The translations under genes were made by a program, and so were the position numbers. From positions 1-64,000 of the forward strand of contig NZ_AAYC01000018.1 of NCBI RefSeq assembly GCF_000169455.1: a stretch of DNA of 64,000 nt, given 5' to 3'. The notes beneath the pieces were generated by a model that worked only from the letters and a program-made list of their open reading frames with translations, was not told the origin of the DNA and did no database searches. Of this stretch, positions 8,895 to 17,350 are shown piece by piece (the first letter of the stretch is position 1; each line of letters opens with the position of its first letter). The DNA comes from Roseobacter sp. SK209-2-6. GTDB taxonomy: Bacteria; Pseudomonadota; Alphaproteobacteria; Rhodobacterales; Rhodobacteraceae.

Positions 8895-10322
8895 TTAGGC
8901 GGGCGTACGCTCTGCCTGCTCTTCCGCCGTCTCTTGCAGCATCTCCAGCTCTGCCCGGCGCCAAACCCCCAAGAGAAGCCGCTTGAAGGCCGCATAGGTG
9001 GCATCAAAGGTTTCGCGTCCGCGCGCATAGGTCTCGCGGTTGAAGTCGCGATAATCCGCTTCATAGATGCCAGAGACCTGCTCCCCGGCCTGGCCGATGA
9101 GGGCGGTGTAATCCTGCTTATGCGGTGACAGCACCGGGCCCATATAGGCCTGCATCAGCCCTGCGAGTTCGCCCTGCTGGGCGCTGTCATAGCGGGTGAT
9201 CACCGCGCGCACCGCATCCCATTCAAAGCCCATCTCGGGCCGACCCAGAGCGCGGGCCGCGAGGTTCTCCCCTTCTTCGATACTGGCAAAGGTCGAATGC
9301 AGCATGTCAAAGAAACGCCCGGTCGAGTCGAACTCCAGAAAGGAGGCCCCCATGGGCACCAGGAGGATATCCGAGGCCGCCAGCCCGTTGATGGTCAGAT
9401 ACCCCAGCGCGGGCGGCGTATCGATGAAGATGACATCGTAGTCCTCCAGCACGCCGTCCGCCTCCAGCCGATCGGTGAGCGCATCCCAGAGCTTCCACGA
9501 GCGCGCGGCCATGCGCCAGACCGGGATCTGGAACTCGGCCCAGTAGAGGTTCAGCTGCGCGCCGATGAGATCGATATTGGGCCAATGGGTGTTCTGGATC
9601 ACATCCCCGGCAGTCATCTCCATGGCGGTTGAGAGCGCCTCTTCCAGGGGCTGGGGCGCCTCACCGCGGTCGAGGCGCCGCTGGTTCTCCATGCGCAGAT
9701 GTTCGCCGTAGTGACGCGCCAAGAGCGGGAAGGCGGTCTGCCATTCGTCCTCAACCTTGCCGCCAAAGATCGAGGTCATCGATCCCTGGCTGTCGAGATC
9801 AATCACCAGAACCTTGTAACCGTCCAATGCGGCGGACATGGCCAGATGCGCGGCGGTGGAGGTCTTGCCCACGCCACCCTTGAAGTTTGCCACCGAGACC
9901 AGTTTGGCCGGCAGGCCCTTGGGGCGATAGGGGGTATAGTCCTTGGCCTTGGACCCCTGCGCCCCAAAGAAGGCGCGTAGGCGCAAGACCTCATCCAGAG
10001 TGAACCATTTGGCGCCGCCCTCGGTCTCGACCCGGCCTTGGGGCAGATCTGGGTTGGCCTTCAGCACCCGGCGGAAATGGGCCTGGGCCACGGGGATCAG
10101 ATAGCGGGTGATTTCCCAGGTGGAGAACAGCCGCAGTTCCTTGCGCCCCTCTTCGTTCATGCCGCGGCTGGAAAGATCCGCCCGGCCACGGGCGCAGCCC
10201 TCCGCGATGCCGGCAAAGCCAGCGGTGCTGGTGGGGGTGTCCAACTCGGCCAGAGCGGCATCGGGATCGATGTTGAAATAGGGAGGCAGCGCGCTTGCTG
10301 CTTTGTGGATATCTCTTGCCAT
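8895..10322 (-). CDS. parA: plasmid partition ATPase ParA
   Basis: A type Ia ParA of 475 residues. An N-terminal winged-helix/MerR-like region (about residues 45-105, including 'FSTWEITRYLIPVAQAHFRR') allows autoregulatory DNA binding in this class. The deviant Walker A 'KGGVGKTSTA' is near residue 144, Walker A' 'VLVIDLDSQGS' near 170, and 'DVIFIDTPPALGYLT' near 285. The frame is open back to an ATG at 10448, but those extra 42 codons run through a perfect 14-bp inverted repeat (10388-10429) that looks like an operator. I therefore place the start at 10322 (MARDIHKAAS...). It is divergent from repA with the putative origin between them. Confidence 0.93.
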   Translation of the reverse strand: MARDIHKAASALPPYFNIDPDAALAELDTPTSTAGFAGIAEGCARGRADLSSRGMNEEGRKELRLFSTWEITRYLIPVAQAHFRRVLKANPDLPQGRVETEGGAKWFTLDEVLRLRAFFGAQGSKAKDYTPYRPKGLPAKLVSVANFKGGVGKTSTAAHLAMSAALDGYKVLVIDLDSQGSMTSIFGGKVEDEWQTAFPLLARHYGEHLRMENQRRLDRGEAPQPLEEALSTAMEMTAGDVIQNTHWPNIDLIGAQLNLYWAEFQIPVWRMAARSWKLWDALTDRLEADGVLEDYDVIFIDTPPALGYLTINGLAASDILLVPMGASFLEFDSTGRFFDMLHSTFASIEEGENLAARALGRPEMGFEWDAVRAVITRYDSAQQGELAGLMQAYMGPVLSPHKQDYTALIGQAGEQVSGIYEADYRDFNRETYARGRETFDATYAAFKRLLLGVWRRAELEMLQETAEEQAERTPA

Positions 10323-10387
10323 GCGGATCTGCCCATCTGCCCGGAGTGGTGCTGTTGCCCGGTGCTGCTTTTGTGAGCAAATCACCG

Positions 10388-10429
10388 ATGTATCGCCTTT
10401 TTCCCTGAATATCAGAAAAGGCGATACAT
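10388..10429. promoter_or_regulatory. 14-bp perfect inverted repeat upstream of parA (probable operator)
   Basis: ATGTATCGCCTTTT at 10388-10401 is repeated in inverted orientation at 10416-10429 with a 14-base spacer. It lies 66 bp upstream of the preferred parA start. Type Ia ParA proteins repress their own operon by binding such repeats. A structured operator here is the simplest reading, though binding by ParB or RepA is possible. Confidence 0.7.
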
Positions 10430-10508
10430 GGGAATATTCCCTGCACATCTTTTTCTTTTTCTAAGCAAATCAGGGGTCTGCGGCAGGGTAAATCGGCCTG
10501 TTTTGGGG

Positions 10509-10560
10509 CGTGGAAATTTTTCTGCCCTGTTATTTATGAGTTATATATAAGTTAAAGCTC
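10509..10560. other. AT-rich putative duplex-unwinding element
   Basis: A strongly AT-rich stretch in an otherwise GC-rich window, with several overlapping TTAT/TATA steps. It adjoins the iterons and DnaA box, the usual place for origin melting. Confidence 0.5.
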
Positions 10561-10622
10561 AAAGCCTGTCGCTGCAAAGCCCTTTTTTCATTGGGGTTTG
10601 GGGGCAAATTTTCGGGATGAGT

Positions 10623-10688
10623 GACTCTGAAACCCCGATAAAACGACTCCAAACCCCCGATCTTGTGAATCCGGAACCCCGTTGCGGG
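10623..10688 (+). repeat. three tandem 22-bp iterons
   Basis: Units start at 10623, 10645 and 10667 with exact 22-bp spacing. They share GA(C/A)TC at positions 1-5 and an A(A/C)CCC(C)G block at positions 10-15, about two helical turns per unit so that all copies face the same side of the DNA. They are the probable binding sites for the RepA encoded at 10797. Unit 3 is the most diverged. Confidence 0.75.
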
Positions 10689-10692
10689 GGCA

Positions 10693-10701
10693 TGTGGATA
10701 A
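10693..10701 (-). promoter_or_regulatory. DnaA box
   Basis: TGTGGATAA is the exact reverse complement of the consensus DnaA box TTATCCACA. It lies four bases after the last iteron, which supports host DnaA use at this origin. Confidence 0.7.
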
Positions 10702-10796
10702 CTCTAGGGTGGGCGTAATCAAAACCACGATAATGATTCACCCTGGAAGAGAGCCCTGAAGGGCCAGAAACCAGGCGTGTAGATGGGCAGAAGAGC

Positions 10797-11804
10797 ATGG
10801 GCACAGCACTGACAGGGGGAGCATATCCGCCCGAGGGGCAGGGGGATTTTTTCCTCTGCGATATCTTTGGTGCGATCCCCAAAAACGATCTGGCCTCGAT
10901 GGAGCATCCGCTGTTCTCGCTGGCGACCCGGCCGGACCGGCGCATTCTGAACTATCAGCACAATGGCGCCGAGATCACCGTGACCCCCAGCGTCAAAGGG
11001 CTGGCGACGATCCATGACAAGGATATCCTGATCTTCTGCATCAGCCAGCTGATGGCGGCCTTGAACGCAGGTCGCCAGGTCAGCCGCACCCTGCATCTGA
11101 AGGCGCATGATCTGTTGCTGGCCACCAATCGCGAAACCTCGGGCGATGCTTACCGGCGGCTGCGCGAAGCCTTTGAGCGTCTCGCGGGGACGCGGATCAC
11201 CACCAATATCGTCACCGGCGGCCAGGAGGTCACGACGGGTTTTGGCCTCATCGAGAAATGGGAGATCGTCAGGAAAGCACGCGGCGGCAAGATGGTCAGC
11301 GTGGCGGTGACGCTCTCGGATTGGCTTTATCGCGCGGTGCTGTCGAAATCGGTGCTGACGCTCAGCCGCGATTACTTCCGGCTGAGGAAACCCCTGGAGC
11401 GGCGGATCTACGAGCTGGCGCGCAAACACTGCGGCCGCCAGGACAGCTGGCAGATCTCGGTGGAGACCCTCTTGAAGAAATCCGGCTCTGCCAGCCCGCG
11501 CCGGGTTTTTCGCAAGATGCTGCGTGACATGATCACCGCCCAGCCCTTGCCGGATTACGCCATGGAGGAGCTGCCCGGCGATCTGATCCGCTTCAGCCAG
11601 AAGGATGTGGTGGTGCAGGGCAGTGCCAATGCGCCACAGCTGAAGCCTGCCACACTGGAAGAGGCGCGGGTGCTGATGCCCGGCGCTGATGTCTACGCGC
11701 TGGAGGCGGAATGGCGCGCCATGTGGGCGCGCTCCGGTAGCCCACGCCTGCGCCAGCCCGATGCGGCTTTCCTGGGCTGGGTCAAGAAACGCGCTGCAGA
11801 GTAG
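10797..11804 (+). CDS. repA: plasmid replication initiator RepA
   Basis: A 335-residue initiator of the alphaproteobacterial RepA family (RPA type, PF10134-like). The central part shows the tandem winged-helix pattern of plasmid initiators: 'LKAHDLLLATNRETSGDAYRRL' near residue 100-120, and 'SRDYFRLRKPLERRIYELARKHCG' near 190-213, where the second DNA-binding domain lies. The C-terminal 'LRQPDAAFLGWVKKRAAE' resembles the conserved tail of the family. The ATG follows AGAAGAG. The iterons and DnaA box lie 96-174 bp upstream. The parA/parB/repA arrangement is typical of roseobacter RepA replicons, which I take as the main evidence that the window is plasmid DNA. Confidence 0.94.
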   Translation: MGTALTGGAYPPEGQGDFFLCDIFGAIPKNDLASMEHPLFSLATRPDRRILNYQHNGAEITVTPSVKGLATIHDKDILIFCISQLMAALNAGRQVSRTLHLKAHDLLLATNRETSGDAYRRLREAFERLAGTRITTNIVTGGQEVTTGFGLIEKWEIVRKARGGKMVSVAVTLSDWLYRAVLSKSVLTLSRDYFRLRKPLERRIYELARKHCGRQDSWQISVETLLKKSGSASPRRVFRKMLRDMITAQPLPDYAMEELPGDLIRFSQKDVVVQGSANAPQLKPATLEEARVLMPGADVYALEAEWRAMWARSGSPRLRQPDAAFLGWVKKRAAE

Positions 11805-11844
11805 CGCGAGAGAGTGGCACCCTGTTTTTGGCGCGCCGGCGTTT

Positions 11845-12336
11845 TCAGGCGGGCTGGCCAGTCAGCTCCCGCTCAAAGCGCCAGACCGTCAGGGTGAAAC
11901 GGCCATTTGGCACCTCCAGCGCCTCATCCGTTTCGCCGGTGCAGATCCAGCCGCAATTGCGATAGAACTGTGCTGCGCGCTCATTGCCGATGGAGCAGGC
12001 GAGAATGGCGCGCTCATGGCCTGCGGCGCGGATGAGGTCTTCGGCGTCCTGGATCAGGATCTGTGCGGTGCCAGTGCCGCGCGCCGCTGGCGCCACATAG
12101 AGCTGATAAAGCTCATTGCCGAGGATCATGGAGAACCCCATCAATTGCCCCTCGGCCCAGGCCACACGGGTGGCGGGCAGGTGCTTGGTCAGCCGGGTCT
12201 GAAAGCTCTCCAGAGTTCTGAGCCGGGTCAGGGCTTCGGGCACGATGGCGGCATGGGCCTCTTGCCAGCCGTTGTTCCAGAGGACGGCAAGGGCGGGGAT
12301 ATCTTCGGGGCGGGCATGTTTCAGGGTGATCTGCAT
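11845..12336 (-). CDS. GNAT family N-acetyltransferase
   Basis: A 163-residue single-domain acetyltransferase of unknown substrate. The start at 12336 begins 'MQITLKHARPEDIPAL', the usual GNAT opening. The acetyl-CoA motif A region is 'LYQLYVAPAARGTGTAQILI' with the R/Q-x-x-G-x-A signature as RGTGTA, and motif B contains 'AQFYRNCGW' near the C-terminus. The frame extends upstream to an ATG inside the parS-like palindrome at 12486, but the extra 56 residues are proline-rich and unlike the family, so they are rejected. It converges on repA across 40 bp. A role in polysaccharide acetylation or in detoxification is possible; neither is shown. Confidence 0.85.
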   Translation of the reverse strand: MQITLKHARPEDIPALAVLWNNGWQEAHAAIVPEALTRLRTLESFQTRLTKHLPATRVAWAEGQLMGFSMILGNELYQLYVAPAARGTGTAQILIQDAEDLIRAAGHERAILACSIGNERAAQFYRNCGWICTGETDEALEVPNGRFTLTVWRFERELTGQPA

Positions 12337-12423
12337 GGCAGCACTATGAGGGGCAGGCCCTGTTGCTGGCAATGGGGGCACCCAAAAGAAGGGCGCCCCA
12401 GGAAGCAACCTCCGCAACGGAAT

Positions 12424-12462
12424 AAGGCCCGTGAAAAAGGTCCCTGAAAAAGGCCCGTGAAA
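12424..12462. repeat. three tandem 13-bp repeats beside the parS-like site
   Basis: Units AAGGCCCGTGAAA (12424-12436), AAGGTCCCTGAAA (12437-12449) and AAGGCCCGTGAAA (12450-12462) are directly adjacent; units 1 and 3 are identical. They end 21 bp before the 22-bp parS-containing repeat. No protein-coding role is apparent. They could be accessory partition or incompatibility sites. Confidence 0.6.
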
Positions 12463-12483
12463 CAAGGTCAATACGTGTGACCC

Positions 12484-12505
12484 AATGTTTCGCGCGCGAA
12501 ACAAT
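12484..12505. promoter_or_regulatory. parS-like partition palindrome, copy 2
   Basis: A perfect repeat of the 22 bases at 7552-7573, with the 18-bp palindrome at 12486-12503. It lies on the far side of repA, so the two copies bracket the parB-parA-origin-repA module at its outer edges, 4.9 kb apart. Confidence 0.8.
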
Positions 12506-12543
12506 CCAGTGGGCGCTATCCGGGCCTGATAGACACTGATTTT

Positions 12544-13788
12544 TTACATCTCGATCCGTTTGGCAGCGGGCACCAGGGAATTGATCTGGGCGATATGCTC
12601 GGGCAGGCAGCGGTTGAGAAAATCGTAGTGCTCCACCACATGGGCGCGGGCATTTGGTCCCAGATGGGCATAATCCCCGGGGCGGGCCAGCACATCCACA
12701 ACCTGATCTGCCAGGGCCTGGGGATTGAAGAAATCCACCAGCATGCCGGTTTCCCCATGGGTCACGGCCTCGCGCACGGGGTCCACATCAGCGGCCACCA
12801 CGGTGGCCTGCATCGACATGGATTCCAACAGCGACCAGCTGAGTACAAAGGGCATGGTCAGATAGATATGGCAGCGGCTGATGCGGATGATGCGGCAGAG
12901 ATCATCGTATGGCACCTTGCCCAGGAAATGCACCCGGCTCCAGTCGATGTTGCTGCCCAGTTCCTCTTCCATTTCGCCGCGCAAGCCACCGGGGTGTTTG
13001 CTCTCGGTGCCGTAAGAGGTCTCATTGCCGCCGATCATCAAGACGCGGGCCTTGGGGCGCTCGGCGAGGATCCGGGGCAGGGCGCGCATCATGATGTGAA
13101 AGCCGCGGGCGCGTTCCATATTGCGGGCGACATAGGTCACCACCTCATCATCGCGGGTGAGTGGCTGCCCCAGTCGCCCCAGCCCGATGGAGGCCGCGGG
13201 ATCGGGTAGGAGCCGGTCGGTGCGGATGCCGTCATGGCAGAGATACATCCGGTCATGGAAGCTTGCGGGGAAGCGGTCACGCTGCCAGGCGGTGGGCACA
13301 TGGCCCAGATCGACGCTTTCGATACTGGCATAGGGCACCGTATTGCGGGCCTTGGCAAAGAAGCCGGCCTGATCATTGGGGGGGCTTTCGGGATCAAAGC
13401 CCACCAGCCCGCCAGAGGTGCGGTAGAAATATTCAAAGAAGCCAATGACCGGCACATCCGGAAAGATCTCCTTCATGAACAATAGCTCCCCCCAGCCGGT
13501 ATGACCGATGATGATATCGGGCTTATAGCCCTCGCTGCGGTGCAATTCGCGCAGGGCAAGGGCGGCGCCCAGACCCGCACCTGCGGCGTTTTCCCAATCC
13601 TTGGAGAGACCATAGGAGTCCTTGGTGGCCTGCTGATGCGCCCGGTAGGTGATGGTTTTGACACCGTTCAGCTGCACATCGCGGCGCTGGGTCAGAAAGG
13701 CGAGATCATGCGTGCCCCGTGCCGCCAGCCAAGCGAGGATCTCGCGGTATTGGCCGGGCATGTTCTGATGGACAAAGAGAAGTTTCAT
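12544..13788 (-). CDS. family 4 glycosyltransferase
   Basis: A 414-residue GT-B glycosyltransferase. The preferred start (13788) gives 'MKLLFVHQNMPGQYREI', the usual N-terminal beta-strand and loop of the Glyco_trans_4-type domain; the frame extends 21 codons further with no family resemblance. 'GHTGWGELLFMKEIFPDVPV' near residue 100 belongs to the acceptor domain. The donor domain has 'RNMERARGFHIMMRALPRIL' and the E-x7-E-like block 'WSLLESMSMQATVVAADVDPVREAV' near residue 330-355. Cytoplasmic or membrane-associated. It is transcribed away from repA and is followed by nothing on its strand before the parS region. Donor and acceptor are unknown. Confidence 0.88.
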   Translation of the reverse strand: MKLLFVHQNMPGQYREILAWLAARGTHDLAFLTQRRDVQLNGVKTITYRAHQQATKDSYGLSKDWENAAGAGLGAALALRELHRSEGYKPDIIIGHTGWGELLFMKEIFPDVPVIGFFEYFYRTSGGLVGFDPESPPNDQAGFFAKARNTVPYASIESVDLGHVPTAWQRDRFPASFHDRMYLCHDGIRTDRLLPDPAASIGLGRLGQPLTRDDEVVTYVARNMERARGFHIMMRALPRILAERPKARVLMIGGNETSYGTESKHPGGLRGEMEEELGSNIDWSRVHFLGKVPYDDLCRIIRISRCHIYLTMPFVLSWSLLESMSMQATVVAADVDPVREAVTHGETGMLVDFFNPQALADQVVDVLARPGDYAHLGPNARAHVVEHYDFLNRCLPEHIAQINSLVPAAKRIEM

Positions 13789-13919
13789 CGGGTCAAAAAG
13801 GCCTTTGCGTGGGAATGGCTCATGCTTGCCGGGGATCGGCGCAAAGTGCAAGCGCCCTGATGCCTGATCATCTGTCCCGGATCTACCGGCCTCCTCTGGG
13901 GCTCTGGTCTGAAATAGTT

Positions 13920-16496
13920 TCAGAAGATTTCGATTGCGTTATGCAGATCGCTAAGGCTCTCCAGCCTCTGCAAGAGCAGCCGGTCACCGCCGCCGAAATC
14001 AAACTGCACCCCCAATGAGGTGACCCTGGCAAATTCCTCTACGACGGCGCGGGTATTTGTGGCGCCATCCACCAGGGCAGAGGCAAAATGCAGCTCATCC
14101 TGCCAGGGGGTAAAATCCTCGATCAGATCGCTGTCGTGATTTGGGGCAAAGATAAAGCTATCCGCCAGGGTGCCGCCGCGCAGGGTGTCATTGCCGCTGC
14201 CGCCCTCCAGATGATCCACGCCCTGGTTGCCATAAAGCGCATCACTGCTGCTGCCCCCCCGGAGCGTATCATCGCCGGTGCCGCCAAAGAGACTGTCGCG
14301 CCCGCTGCCGCCCGAAATTTGATCTGAGCCGAAATTGCCATAAAGCGTGTCATCGCCGGAATTGCCAAAGATCTGATCCCAGGCCGAGCCAGCGGAGACC
14401 CAATCGTTATCGCGTCCGCCCCGGATCAGATCATCCCCCTCAGAGCCATAGAGGCTGTCATTCCCGTCGCCGCCCTCCAGGTTGTCCCAACCCGAGCGGC
14501 CATGGATGGTGTCATTGCCGCTGCCACCAGAGACAAAATCCACCCCGTCGCCGGCGCTGATATAGTCATGCCCCCCTTCGCCATAGAGCGTATCCAGAGA
14601 GCTATTGCCAAAGAGGCGGTCATGACCCGCTCCACCGTAAAGCGTATCATTCCCGGTGCCGCCGGTCAGACTGTCATTGCCGCCTTCGCCATAAAGGCGG
14701 TCGGTGGAGCTATCTCCTGACAGGGTGTCATTGCCCCAGCCACCATAGAGGTGGTCAGCACCGGTCTCACCTGCCAGGCTGTCATTCCCCATGCCGCCAT
14801 AGAGCGAGTCATGCGCGCTGCCTCCAAAGAGGCTGTCGTGGCCATCTTCGCCCTCGATGCGGTCGCTGTCTGCCTCACCGGACAGATGGTCATTGCCGGT
14901 GCCGCCATAGATCCGATCGGCACCATCGCCGCCTGCCAGGCTGTCATGCCCGCCTTGCCCATAAAGCCGATCCGCCGCCCCGAGGCCCAGCACCGTGTCA
15001 TTGCCACCGGCCCCGACCAGTTGCTCTGCCGCCGCGGTGCCATTCAGGACCAGGGGGGTATCCGTGGGCAGGGGCGGGCGATAGAGGCCCAGGAGGTCAT
15101 TGAGGATGAAATCCTCATAGGTCAGGGCGCGCGTATCGGAGGTGATCAATCGCAGCTCATAGGCCCCATAGCGCAGGGTTGCACCATTGCTGTGGCTGGT
15201 GATCTGCAGCTGATCCACCGATCTGAGGCCGGCCCAGGCCTGCAGATCGATGCGGTCTTCCTCCGGGTTGAAATCCATCACCCTGCAGCTGGCGCCACTG
15301 CGGCTGGCACCGGCAGCGAAGACAAAGATATCCTCGCCTGCACCGCCCCAGAGGCGGCGTTGCGCGGCACCCGCCAGGATCAGGTCATCCTCGCTGCTGC
15401 CGCTCAGATCACTTGTGCTGCCCTCCAGCACCTCTCCGGCAGTGGTGCCAATGCTCAGATGGGTGATACCGGGGCGGATCTCTGATGTGGCAAAGACATG
15501 CAGGGTATTCCCCTCCAGATGCAGGGCCAGCCCATTGACGTTCTCCAGCCCCAGCCCGGCACTGTGCTCCAGGGTATCAAGGAGGATCAACCGCCCACTG
15601 GGCAGCAGCGCAAAGAGCGTCAGCCCATCGTCGCTGCCGCCCGCCACCACGTAGGTCCAGCCATTATGGCTGATGCTCTCGAGCAGGCTGATGCCGCCAA
15701 AGCGGCTGTCGCGGCTGTCGCTGACCTGATCCAAGAGGCTGAGGCCGCCGCTGCTGCTGACCCCCATGACAGAGAGGGTTCCGCTGCCCGCAGCCCCGGC
15801 CAGGAGCAGGGCACGCCCCCCCACCTCCAAGGCCAGCAGGGTGGAGTTTTGAGACATGCCCACCCCTTCGGCGGCGCCGAGGCTGCTGCGCAGGTTCAAC
15901 TGCCCGCCGGCGGTCAGCGCATAGCCGCTGATACCGGATTCCCCCTGCGAGGCGGTGAAGACATAGCGGCTGCCGCCCAGCTCCAGACTGGCCATGGCAG
16001 AGACATCGCGGGCATAGCTCGAGCTGTTGTCGCCCCGCCATTGCAACCGGGTGAGGCTGCCATCGCTCTGGCGCTCAAAGCTCTGCAGCCCATTGCCACC
16101 GGGGGCAGCACCGATCAGGATCTCGCGCCCGCCTACTGGGGTTGAAATCAATGAGGCAAGATCGCCGGCAAAACCCGACTGGCCAGAGAAAAACGCCTCA
16201 GAGCGGCTCAGACCAAGGTTGCCCCTATCGCTGCTCGCGACCAGACGCTCCACGGCGGCACGCTCCAGCGCATAGGAGGTAGAGCCAATCTGTGCCGCAA
16301 CCGTGCTGCTGTTGCTGGTCAGGTGTTCCTCCAGCCGCAACTGACTGCCTGCGAGGTCAAAGACATGCACCCCTGTGCCGCGCCCGGCATGAAGTTGCAG
16401 GCTCGCCCCTTCCTGACCAGTCAAGAGGATCGGCGCTGTGGCGCTGTGATACTGTGAAGGCAGGGCAACATGCCCGAGAACCGCAAAACCTGTCAT
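13920..16496 (-). CDS. secreted RTX protein with N-terminal beta-propeller-like domain
   Basis: An 858-residue acidic protein without a Sec signal peptide. Residues 1 to about 370 are repeated beta-rich segments (for example 'GGSRYVFTASQGESGISGYAL' and similar later copies) resembling a beta-propeller. About residues 484-775 are a long run of calcium-binding nonapeptides of the GGxGxDxLx type, close to thirty copies. The last 80 residues ('ADSFIFAPNHDSDLIEDF...' to 'NAIEIF') look like a C-terminal type I secretion signal domain. No T1SS genes are in the window. A short hairpin (TCTGAAA/TTTCAGA, 13908-13924) overlaps the stop. The repeats produce long open frames on the opposite strand, which are not genes. 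Probably a surface or matrix adhesin; no catalytic motif seen. Confidence 0.9.
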   Translation of the reverse strand: MTGFAVLGHVALPSQYHSATAPILLTGQEGASLQLHAGRGTGVHVFDLAGSQLRLEEHLTSNSSTVAAQIGSTSYALERAAVERLVASSDRGNLGLSRSEAFFSGQSGFAGDLASLISTPVGGREILIGAAPGGNGLQSFERQSDGSLTRLQWRGDNSSSYARDVSAMASLELGGSRYVFTASQGESGISGYALTAGGQLNLRSSLGAAEGVGMSQNSTLLALEVGGRALLLAGAAGSGTLSVMGVSSSGGLSLLDQVSDSRDSRFGGISLLESISHNGWTYVVAGGSDDGLTLFALLPSGRLILLDTLEHSAGLGLENVNGLALHLEGNTLHVFATSEIRPGITHLSIGTTAGEVLEGSTSDLSGSSEDDLILAGAAQRRLWGGAGEDIFVFAAGASRSGASCRVMDFNPEEDRIDLQAWAGLRSVDQLQITSHSNGATLRYGAYELRLITSDTRALTYEDFILNDLLGLYRPPLPTDTPLVLNGTAAAEQLVGAGGNDTVLGLGAADRLYGQGGHDSLAGGDGADRIYGGTGNDHLSGEADSDRIEGEDGHDSLFGGSAHDSLYGGMGNDSLAGETGADHLYGGWGNDTLSGDSSTDRLYGEGGNDSLTGGTGNDTLYGGAGHDRLFGNSSLDTLYGEGGHDYISAGDGVDFVSGGSGNDTIHGRSGWDNLEGGDGNDSLYGSEGDDLIRGGRDNDWVSAGSAWDQIFGNSGDDTLYGNFGSDQISGGSGRDSLFGGTGDDTLRGGSSSDALYGNQGVDHLEGGSGNDTLRGGTLADSFIFAPNHDSDLIEDFTPWQDELHFASALVDGATNTRAVVEEFARVTSLGVQFDFGGGDRLLLQRLESLSDLHNAIEIF

Positions 16497-16659
16497 TGAC
16501 CATCTGACCTGTGAACAAAACAGGTGCAGGCTGGAAGATCTTGGTTAACGGGGGATGGAAGGCGTCGTGATCAAAGCGGGAATTATACTTAGAATTGTTT
16601 CCAATTCAGGTCCAATGGCGCAGATCCAATGGGCAGGGCCGGGTAGGGGCGTTCCGCGA

Positions 16660-17322
16660 TCACTTGGCACGTTTCATATTGCTGACATGCAGGGCGATGG
16701 CCTCTTCCACATCATCGAAATAGGTGACTTCACCATTCTCCAGCACGGCGCCGGCATTGCAGAGGTTGCGCACTTCGATCAACGAGTGGGTCACCACGAT
16801 GGCATTGGATTCCAGCATTCGGGCCTTGAAGATGGCAGCACTTTTACGGCGAAAGGCGCTATCGCCCACCGAGGTGACCTCATCCACCAGATAGGTATCG
16901 AATTTCAGCGCCATGGAGATGCCAAAGGCCAGCCGCGAGCGCATTCCCGAGGAATAGCTGCGCACCGGCATGTTCAGATGTCCGCCGAGGGCGGCAAAAT
17001 CGGCGACAAAATCCAGGAGCTCATCGGTGTCGACACCATAGATACGAGCGACAAAACGGGCATTCTGCGCACCGGTCAAATCCCGGTGGAACGAGCCGGC
17101 AAAGCCCACCGGGAAGGAAACATTGCCCGAGGAGTGGATGCGGCCGGAATCCGGGTTCATGGTTCCCGAGATCATCTGCAGCATGGTGGATTTCCCCGCC
17201 CCGTTGCGCCCCAGGAGGGCTAGGGATTTCCCCTTTGGGATGGTCAGATTGACATCGCGCGCCACATATTTGCGCCCATTGGGGGTGGGAAAGCTCTTGG
17301 TCAGGTTCTCCAGTGTGATCAT
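16660..17322 (-). CDS. kpsT: capsular polysaccharide ABC transporter, ATP-binding subunit
   Basis: A 220-residue ATPase with the short KpsT/CtrD form rather than the longer Wzt form with a glycan-binding tail. Walker A is GRNGAGKST at residues 38-46; the signature is the KpsT-like 'RSYSSGMRSRLAFGISM' near 118-134; the Walker B region 'DTYLVDEVTSVGD' follows near 140. It would drive export of a lipid-linked capsule chain across the inner membrane with the KpsM permease at 18752. It lies 28 bp after kpsE on the same strand, so kpsE-kpsT form one leftward unit. Confidence 0.95.
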   Translation of the reverse strand: MITLENLTKSFPTPNGRKYVARDVNLTIPKGKSLALLGRNGAGKSTMLQMISGTMNPDSGRIHSSGNVSFPVGFAGSFHRDLTGAQNARFVARIYGVDTDELLDFVADFAALGGHLNMPVRSYSSGMRSRLAFGISMALKFDTYLVDEVTSVGDSAFRRKSAAIFKARMLESNAIVVTHSLIEVRNLCNAGAVLENGEVTYFDDVEEAIALHVSNMKRAK

Positions 17323-17350
17323 GATTCTGCTCTCGTCTCCGGTCTCTGAC

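Larger units (their letters stand above)
10449..10796. other. putative replication origin region
   Basis: A 348-base gene-free interval between the divergent parA and repA genes. It contains an AT-rich stretch (about 10509-10560, including TTATATATAA), three tandem 22-bp iterons (10623-10688) and a perfect DnaA box (10693-10701), followed by the repA leader. These are the parts expected of an iteron-type origin. Origin function is inferred from content and position. Confidence 0.75.

Noticed and set aside
10323-10448. N-terminal extension of ParA
   Set aside because: The extra codons run through a perfect inverted repeat and have no family resemblance.
14088-15485. Several plus- and minus-strand frames within the RTX repeats
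   Set aside because: They arise because the repeated GGxGxD codons keep alternative frames open; the products are low-complexity.
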